This document shows, piece by piece, positions 60,160-64,000 of a stretch of DNA of 64,000 bases. The stretch spans positions 434,001 to 498,000 of the forward strand of contig NZ_JAAZWE010000005.1 in the NCBI RefSeq assembly GCF_013185185.1, in the 5' to 3' direction. The notes beneath the pieces are model-generated. The model ran no database searches, was not told the origin of the DNA, and saw only the letters and a list, made by a program, of their open reading frames with translations. Source of the stretch: Saccharibacillus endophyticus. GTDB lineage: Bacteria; Bacillota; Bacilli; Paenibacillales; Paenibacillaceae. Made by a program: the position numbers and the translations under genes. The stretch's first letter is position 1. Each line of letters opens with the position of its first letter.

Positions 60160-60912
60160 ATGTCGAACAAACCCGTTGCGCTGATTACCGGCGCCAACAA
60201 AGGAATAGGCGCGCAAATCGCGAAAGATTTGGCGGAGCAAGGCTTCACGGTTCTGGTCGGATCGCGAAGCTTGGAGAGCGGAAAAACGACCTCCGAAGCC
60301 ATCGGTCCGGATGCGCATGCCCTTCAGCTTGACGTTACGGATCAAGACTCGATTGCGGCTGCGGCCGAACGCATTCGCGGCGAATTCGGACGTCTAGACG
60401 TGCTCGTAAATAACGCGGGTATCTCGCATGCGGGCAAACCGGGCAATCCGTTTCCCAGCGGCGGCGCGACAAGCGGCCTGCTGACCGTCTCTCCGCTCGA
60501 AGATATCCGCGCAGTCTACGAAACGAACGTGTTCGGCGTTATCGCCGTCACGCAAGCAATGCTTCCGCTCCTGCGCGAAGCGCCTGCCGCGCGTATCGTC
60601 AATATCGGCAGCACCGGCGGTTCCCTCAGCTGGAATTCATCGCCGGATAACCCGCATCGGGCGATGTACGGCGCGTACTCGGCATCCAAAGCGGCCGTTC
60701 ACGCGGTGACTTTCGCTTTTGCCGCCGCGCTCGAATCGACGCCGATCAAAGTCAATGCGGCCTGCCCGGGCTTTACGTCGACGGCGCTGAACAACTTTGC
60801 CGGAACGCGCACGGTCGAACAGGGCGCCCGCGAAGCGGTAAGGTTGGCCATGTTAGGCGCGGACGGCCCGACCGGTACCTTCTCGGACGAAGACGGACCG
60901 GTCGCATGGTAA
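60160..60912 (+). CDS. Short-chain dehydrogenase/reductase
   Basis: 250 aa classical SDR. Cofactor motif ALITGANKGIGAQIAKDLAE, LDVLVNNAGISHAG, catalytic serine in IVNIGSTGGSLSW and YSASK in MYGAYSASKAAVHAVTFAFA. The substrate is not evident; carbonyl reductases of this type often reduce quinones or ketones and are induced by electrophiles. First gene after the TetR operators, 13 bases before the next oxidoreductase, so both form one operon. Confidence 0.9.
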   Translation: MSNKPVALITGANKGIGAQIAKDLAEQGFTVLVGSRSLESGKTTSEAIGPDAHALQLDVTDQDSIAAAAERIRGEFGRLDVLVNNAGISHAGKPGNPFPSGGATSGLLTVSPLEDIRAVYETNVFGVIAVTQAMLPLLREAPAARIVNIGSTGGSLSWNSSPDNPHRAMYGAYSASKAAVHAVTFAFAAALESTPIKVNAACPGFTSTALNNFAGTRTVEQGAREAVRLAMLGADGPTGTFSDEDGPVAW

Positions 60913-60925
60913 CCCGGAGGGCTGC

Positions 60926-61768
60926 ATGATGCGGATTTTCGTAACGGGAGCGGCGGGTTATATCGGTTCGGCCGTCGTCCGCGAACTTCTGGACGCGGGA
61001 CACCAAGTGAGAGGATTGGCCCGTTCCGACAAGAGCGCGATGCTCATCAAACAAGCCGGAGCAGACGTGCATTTCGGCGATATCGGAGATCCGGATAGTC
61101 TTCGGGAAGCGGTAACGGCTGCGGACGGGGTCATACATTTGGCGTTCAACCACGACTTTTCCGACTTCCCGGGCGCATTGACCGCGGATCTTCAAGCGGT
61201 GAAAGCGATGGGTTCGGCTTTGGAAGGTTCCGGCAAGCCGTTCGTGATCACGGCGCATGCAGGCGGCACGGAAGCGGAAGAATTTATGCTTCATCTGTCT
61301 TCGCGCGGCGTGCGGTCCGTCATCGTCGAGCTTTGTCCCTCGGTGCACGGCGAAGACGATACTGGGTTCATTCCGAGACTGATCGACACGGCGAAAACCA
61401 AAGGCTTTTCGGCTTACGTCGAAGACGGAGGCAATCGTTGGCCTGCCGTGCATCGTTTGGATGCCGCGCGGCTTTACCGATTGGCGTTGGAAAAAGCGCC
61501 GTCCGGCTCCAGGTTCGAAGGCGCTGCCGACGAAGGCGTGCCGTTTCGCGAGATCGCGGACGCGATCGGCCGACGCCTGAACGTGCCCGTCGTCGGGATT
61601 GCCCGCGAAGAAGCCGACGCTCACTTCGGTTTCCTGGGCACGCTGGCTTCGCTGGATATTCCGCGATCGAACGCGGCGGCCCGCGAAGTTCTAGGGTGGC
61701 AGCCCGTACAGCCGGGATTGCTCGCCGATCTGGAGCAGCCGCATTATTTGGACTTCGCAAACCGATGA
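60926..61768 (+). CDS. NAD-dependent epimerase/dehydratase-like (extended SDR) protein
   Basis: 280 aa. RIFVTGAAGYIGSAVVRELL is the NAD(P)-binding start; DVHFGDIGDPDSLREAVTAA and AADGVIHLAFNHDFSDFPGA follow. The usual YxxxK is not obvious, suggesting an atypical SDR that binds NADPH to sense or reduce a small molecule. The C-terminus IPRSNAAAREVLGWQP is typical for the group. CGGAGG precedes two adjacent ATGs (60926, 60929). Terminator follows. Confidence 0.85.
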   Translation: MMRIFVTGAAGYIGSAVVRELLDAGHQVRGLARSDKSAMLIKQAGADVHFGDIGDPDSLREAVTAADGVIHLAFNHDFSDFPGALTADLQAVKAMGSALEGSGKPFVITAHAGGTEAEEFMLHLSSRGVRSVIVELCPSVHGEDDTGFIPRLIDTAKTKGFSAYVEDGGNRWPAVHRLDAARLYRLALEKAPSGSRFEGAADEGVPFREIADAIGRRLNVPVVGIAREEADAHFGFLGTLASLDIPRSNAAAREVLGWQPVQPGLLADLEQPHYLDFANR

Positions 61769-61796
61769 ATCGTGCTTGGTTGTTCCTTTTTCAATC

Positions 61797-61824
61797 GACG
61801 GCGGCTTGAACCGCCGTCTTTTTT
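61797..61824 (+). terminator. Terminator of the SDR/epimerase operon
   Basis: GACGGCGG CTTGAA CCGCCGTC followed by TTTTTT. Confidence 0.93.
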
Positions 61825-61869
61825 GTGCGCCGCAAGTTCAAGCTTGGCTTGCACGCCGAACCAAACCTT

Positions 61870-61912
61870 TGTAATCTGCATTACAGAAGCCAAAATCAGG
61901 TTAGCTTATGAT
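61870..61912 (+). promoter_or_regulatory. Crp/Fnr-type site and promoter of the regulator gene
   Basis: TGTAATCTGCATTACA (61870-61885) is a perfect 16-base palindrome with a four-base centre. TATGAT (61907-61912) is the -10; no good -35 is present. The site centre lies about 41.5 bases before the expected start, the class II activator position. Confidence 0.7.
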
Positions 61913-61954
61913 GGATGCTACGATTCTCGCCTGCCGCATGAAAAGGAGGACGCT

Positions 61955-62671
61955 ATGTTACAGCATGAGACGCACGAGACGAATACAGAGATCACGTCGT
62001 TTTTGCCGCAAATCAAACTATTCGAATCGCTCCCGGCAGAAATCATCCATGAAATCGCACAATCGGCACCCCGGTCAAATACGGTTCGATTCGCAAAAAG
62101 TTCGATTCTTCAGACGCCCGACAACGAAAAAAACGGTTTGTTTTTCGTCATTGCCGGCAAACTCCGCTTTTACAAAACCGATCCGTTCGGTAAACAGCAT
62201 ACGGTCTGCATGCTGATCGAAGGGGGCATTTTCGGCGAAGTCGAACCGTTCTCTTTGGGTGCGAGAGGAAGTTACGTCGAAGCCTTGGAAGATTCGACGG
62301 TTTTTTGGATTCCCGCCGAACGGTTCGAACCGCTGCTGCGCAAGTATCCGGAATTATGTCTGCTGTTTTTATCCGAAATGAGCAAGCGCCTGCGAGATCA
62401 GGACGAATTGGTGGAAAAACTGGTGTTCAGGGATCTGCGCGGCAAAGTGCTGTACTTTTTGAACCGGCTGTCCAAAAAGTTCGGCACGGAAGAAAACGAA
62501 TACCGAAAAATCGATATCCCTCTGACCCATCAAGAGTTGGCGGATATGATCGGAGCGACAAGAGAAGCGGTATCGCTCGTTTTGAAAGAATTGTCCAATG
62601 AAGGGATTCTCGTAACCGGCCGCAAAACGATCAGGATCCATATCGAAAAAATGATGAACGAAATCGATTGA
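61955..62671 (+). CDS. Crp/Fnr-family transcriptional regulator
   Basis: 238 aa. A cyclic-nucleotide-binding-type sensor domain (about 15-135: LPAEIIHEIAQSAPRSNTVR, FFVIAGKLRFYKTDPFGKQH, GGIFGEVEPFSLGARGSYVE) is followed by a long dimer helix and a Crp-type winged helix (IPLTHQELADMIGATREAVS, LVLKELSNEGILVTGRKTIR). No N-terminal cysteine cluster of Fnr proteins is present, so the signal is unknown. AAAGGAGG before ATG 61955. The same 16-base site lies before this gene and before the next operon. Confidence 0.92.
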   Translation: MLQHETHETNTEITSFLPQIKLFESLPAEIIHEIAQSAPRSNTVRFAKSSILQTPDNEKNGLFFVIAGKLRFYKTDPFGKQHTVCMLIEGGIFGEVEPFSLGARGSYVEALEDSTVFWIPAERFEPLLRKYPELCLLFLSEMSKRLRDQDELVEKLVFRDLRGKVLYFLNRLSKKFGTEENEYRKIDIPLTHQELADMIGATREAVSLVLKELSNEGILVTGRKTIRIHIEKMMNEID

Positions 62672-62681
62672 TTTATGTCTT

Positions 62682-62724
62682 TGTAATCTGCATTGCTGTC
62701 GGCTTGCGCGTCCGGCGTTATGAT
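62682..62724 (+). promoter_or_regulatory. Second Crp/Fnr-type site and promoter
   Basis: TGTAATCTGCATTGCT (62682-62697) shares 13 of 16 bases with the site at 61870. The -10 TATGAT (62719-62724) is 37 bases from the start of the site, exactly as at 61870/61907. Confidence 0.65.
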
Positions 62725-62777
62725 AATTTCCGAAACGAAATCCCTGTACAACAGGAAACGCATAGGAGAAATCGATC

Positions 62778-63110
62778 ATGCCCAACTCGCAAGTTCAACT
62801 TCATATTCGCTTCACGGCCAAGCCGGGGAAAAAAGAAGCGTTCCGCGCGGCTTTATTTTCCTTGATCGGGGAGATGTCGTCGGAGAAAGCTTTTGTCGGC
62901 GCTATCGTTTCCGACGATCTCGATCAACCGGATGACTTAATCATCTATGAAACGTGGCACGGCACCAGAGACAGCTGGCTGGCGGAAGAATTCATTAAGC
63001 CGTACCGAAAAGACTACGAGGAAAAACTCGGGGCTTTGATCGCGAACCGAAGCGTCAGTTGGCTGCGGCCGGTAAGCGAATGGGGAAATTCCGGCATCGA
63101 TGCACGATAA
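62778..63110 (+). CDS. Antibiotic biosynthesis monooxygenase-domain (putative quinol monooxygenase) protein
   Basis: 110 aa dimeric ferredoxin-like fold protein. VQLHIRFTAKPGKKEAFRAA, then IIYETWHGTRDSWLAEEFIK and PYRKDYEEKLGALIANRSVS match the ABM/YgiN-like family that oxidises quinols without cofactor, or degrades haem or small aromatics in other branches. TAGGAGA precedes ATG 62778. Co-transcribed with an SDR 26 bases on; both are probably activated by the upstream Crp/Fnr protein. Confidence 0.85.
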   Translation: MPNSQVQLHIRFTAKPGKKEAFRAALFSLIGEMSSEKAFVGAIVSDDLDQPDDLIIYETWHGTRDSWLAEEFIKPYRKDYEEKLGALIANRSVSWLRPVSEWGNSGIDAR

Positions 63111-63136
63111 ATTCAGGATAACGGAGGCTGATCGAT

Positions 63137-63883
63137 ATGGGAAAATTTGAAGGAAAAGTAGCCGTCATTACCGGAGGAACAAGCGGAATCGGGCTTACGA
63201 CGGCGCGGCGATTCGTCTCGGAAGGCGCCTACGTGTTCATTACCGGCCGCAGGCAAAGCGAGTTGGACGCGGCAGTCGAGCTGATCGGCGATCAGGCGAC
63301 GGGCGTGCAGGGCGACGTTTCGAACTTGAAAGATTTGGACAGATTGTTCGATACGGTCAAACAGGAGAAAGGACATCTGGATATTCTGTTCGCGAATGCC
63401 GGAATCGGAAGCATGCTGCCTTTGGGTCAAATTACGGAAGAACAATACGATACGATCTTCGACGTGAACGTCAAAGGAACGCTTTTCACGATCCAAAAGG
63501 CTTTGCCGCTGTTTCCCGATAAAAAAGGAACGATTATTCTGACCGGCTCCACGGCAGGAACGATCGGCGATCCGGCGTTCAGCGTCTACGGCGGCAGCAA
63601 AGCGGCTCTTCGCCAGATGGCCAGGAACTGGATCATGGATCTGAAAGGTACCGGAATACGGCTTAACGTGCTGAGTCCCGGCGGAATCTATACCCCGGCT
63701 TACGACGATATGTTCGGGGACTCTCTCGATCAAGTGCTCGAATCGTGGCAGAACAACGTTCCGTTGGGACGCATGGGCACGACAGAAGATATCGCCGACG
63801 CGGTGATGTTCCTCGCTTCCGAAGAAAGCAGTTACGTGAACGGCATCGAATTGTTCGTGGACGGCGGGATCGCTCAGGTTTAA
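63137..63883 (+). CDS. Short-chain dehydrogenase/reductase (FabG-like)
   Basis: 248 aa. VAVITGGTSGIGLTTARRFV, LDILFANAGIGSMLPLGQIT, IILTGSTAGTIG and VYGGSKAALRQMARNWIMDL give cofactor site and Ser-Tyr-Lys; the ending EESSYVNGIELFVDGGIAQV is standard. It probably reduces a carbonyl produced by or fed to the monooxygenase encoded just before. Start ATG 63137 has CGGAGG. Terminator follows. Confidence 0.92.
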   Translation: MGKFEGKVAVITGGTSGIGLTTARRFVSEGAYVFITGRRQSELDAAVELIGDQATGVQGDVSNLKDLDRLFDTVKQEKGHLDILFANAGIGSMLPLGQITEEQYDTIFDVNVKGTLFTIQKALPLFPDKKGTIILTGSTAGTIGDPAFSVYGGSKAALRQMARNWIMDLKGTGIRLNVLSPGGIYTPAYDDMFGDSLDQVLESWQNNVPLGRMGTTEDIADAVMFLASEESSYVNGIELFVDGGIAQV

Positions 63884-63910
63884 TACAATCGGACAGCGCG
63901 GCAGCGCAGC

Positions 63911-63945
63911 AAAAAAGACACCGGGCATGGATGCCGGTGTCTTTC
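63911..63945 (+). terminator. Terminator of the monooxygenase/SDR operon
   Basis: AAAGACACCGGGCAT pairs with ATGCCGGTGTCTTT; A6 precedes and T residues follow. The remaining bases to the window end hold no visible gene. Confidence 0.88.
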
Positions 63946-64000
63946 GTTATGCCTTTTTCCGTCCTCGACTGCTGCAGGAGCCGCTTTTTAAAGAGTCTTA

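Noticed and set aside
1..64000. CRISPR arrays, tRNA or rRNA genes, prophage or full insertion sequences
   Set aside because: No regularly spaced direct repeats, cloverleaf-like genes, rRNA motifs or transposase/integrase proteins were recognised on reading the sequence and the open frames.

Overview
This window looks like the chromosome of a moderately GC-rich, Gram-positive, Paenibacillus-like bacterium. The evidence is S-layer (SLH) proteins, strong AGGAGG-type ribosome binding sites, sigma-A promoters, AraR/GntR-LacI and YesN-type sugar regulators, lipoprotein-anchored ABC binding proteins, a HelD homologue and many intrinsic terminators. No rRNA, tRNA, CRISPR array, prophage or complete transposase was found. 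The genus is an inference.

Layout: 1-1761, 5' part of an SLH/Ig-like surface protein (cut by the window edge). 1858-6153, thiamine (thiazole branch) operon thiF-thiE-thiS-thiG-thiO on the minus strand behind a TPP riboswitch. 6438-9631, cytoplasmic GAF histidine kinase and a chemoreceptor. 10130-14152, Fur-controlled siderophore uptake operon. 14441-19914, SRPBCC protein, alpha/beta hydrolase with a two-component system, dicarboxylate-type symporter. 20326-25404, HelD helicase and a secreted PAP2 phosphatase. 25637-29645, YesN-like membrane regulator with an orphan sugar-binding lipoprotein. 29679-37026, TetR/DUF4260, aldo-keto reductase, VOC protein, GHL10 glycosidase, DUF3237, esterase and AlkA-like glycosylase. 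37449-46367, alpha-mannoside locus (GntR-LacI regulator, GH125, ABC importer, GH38). 46459-50057, nitroreductase, VOC protein, DHA2 efflux pump with TetR. 50254-55767, arabinose operon araK-araD-araA with divergent araR. 56165-59191, large SLH/Ig-repeat protein. 59333-63883, TetR with two oxidoreductases, then a Crp/Fnr regulator with a monooxygenase/SDR pair.

The strongest unexplained signal is a family of seven intergenic, nearly palindromic elements (about 140-230 bp) at 9694, 14221, 23028, 23399, 30666, 37085 and 54263. They share a core whose arms change together between copies: the central stem pairs in every copy (perfectly or nearly so) although its sequence differs. Optional side hairpins capped by TTTC-TTC-GAAA also covary. 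Three copies (9694, 14221, 23028) end in TGTCGAGAAA-type inverted repeats and sit between two near-identical copies of a terminator hairpin whose sequence is specific to each locus, as if the element had entered a terminator and duplicated it. No protein in the window is an obvious mobiliser. I do not recognise this family.

Regulatory DNA is unusually readable: TPP riboswitch with terminator, a perfect 7-1-7 Fur box, two AraR boxes in core promoters, two abutting TetR palindromes, a second TetR operator pair, and two Crp/Fnr-type sites at identical distance from their -10 boxes. A plus-strand promoter and terminator at 22809-22972 frame a possible small RNA. Starts were refined by ribosome binding sites, so several differ from the longest open frame.
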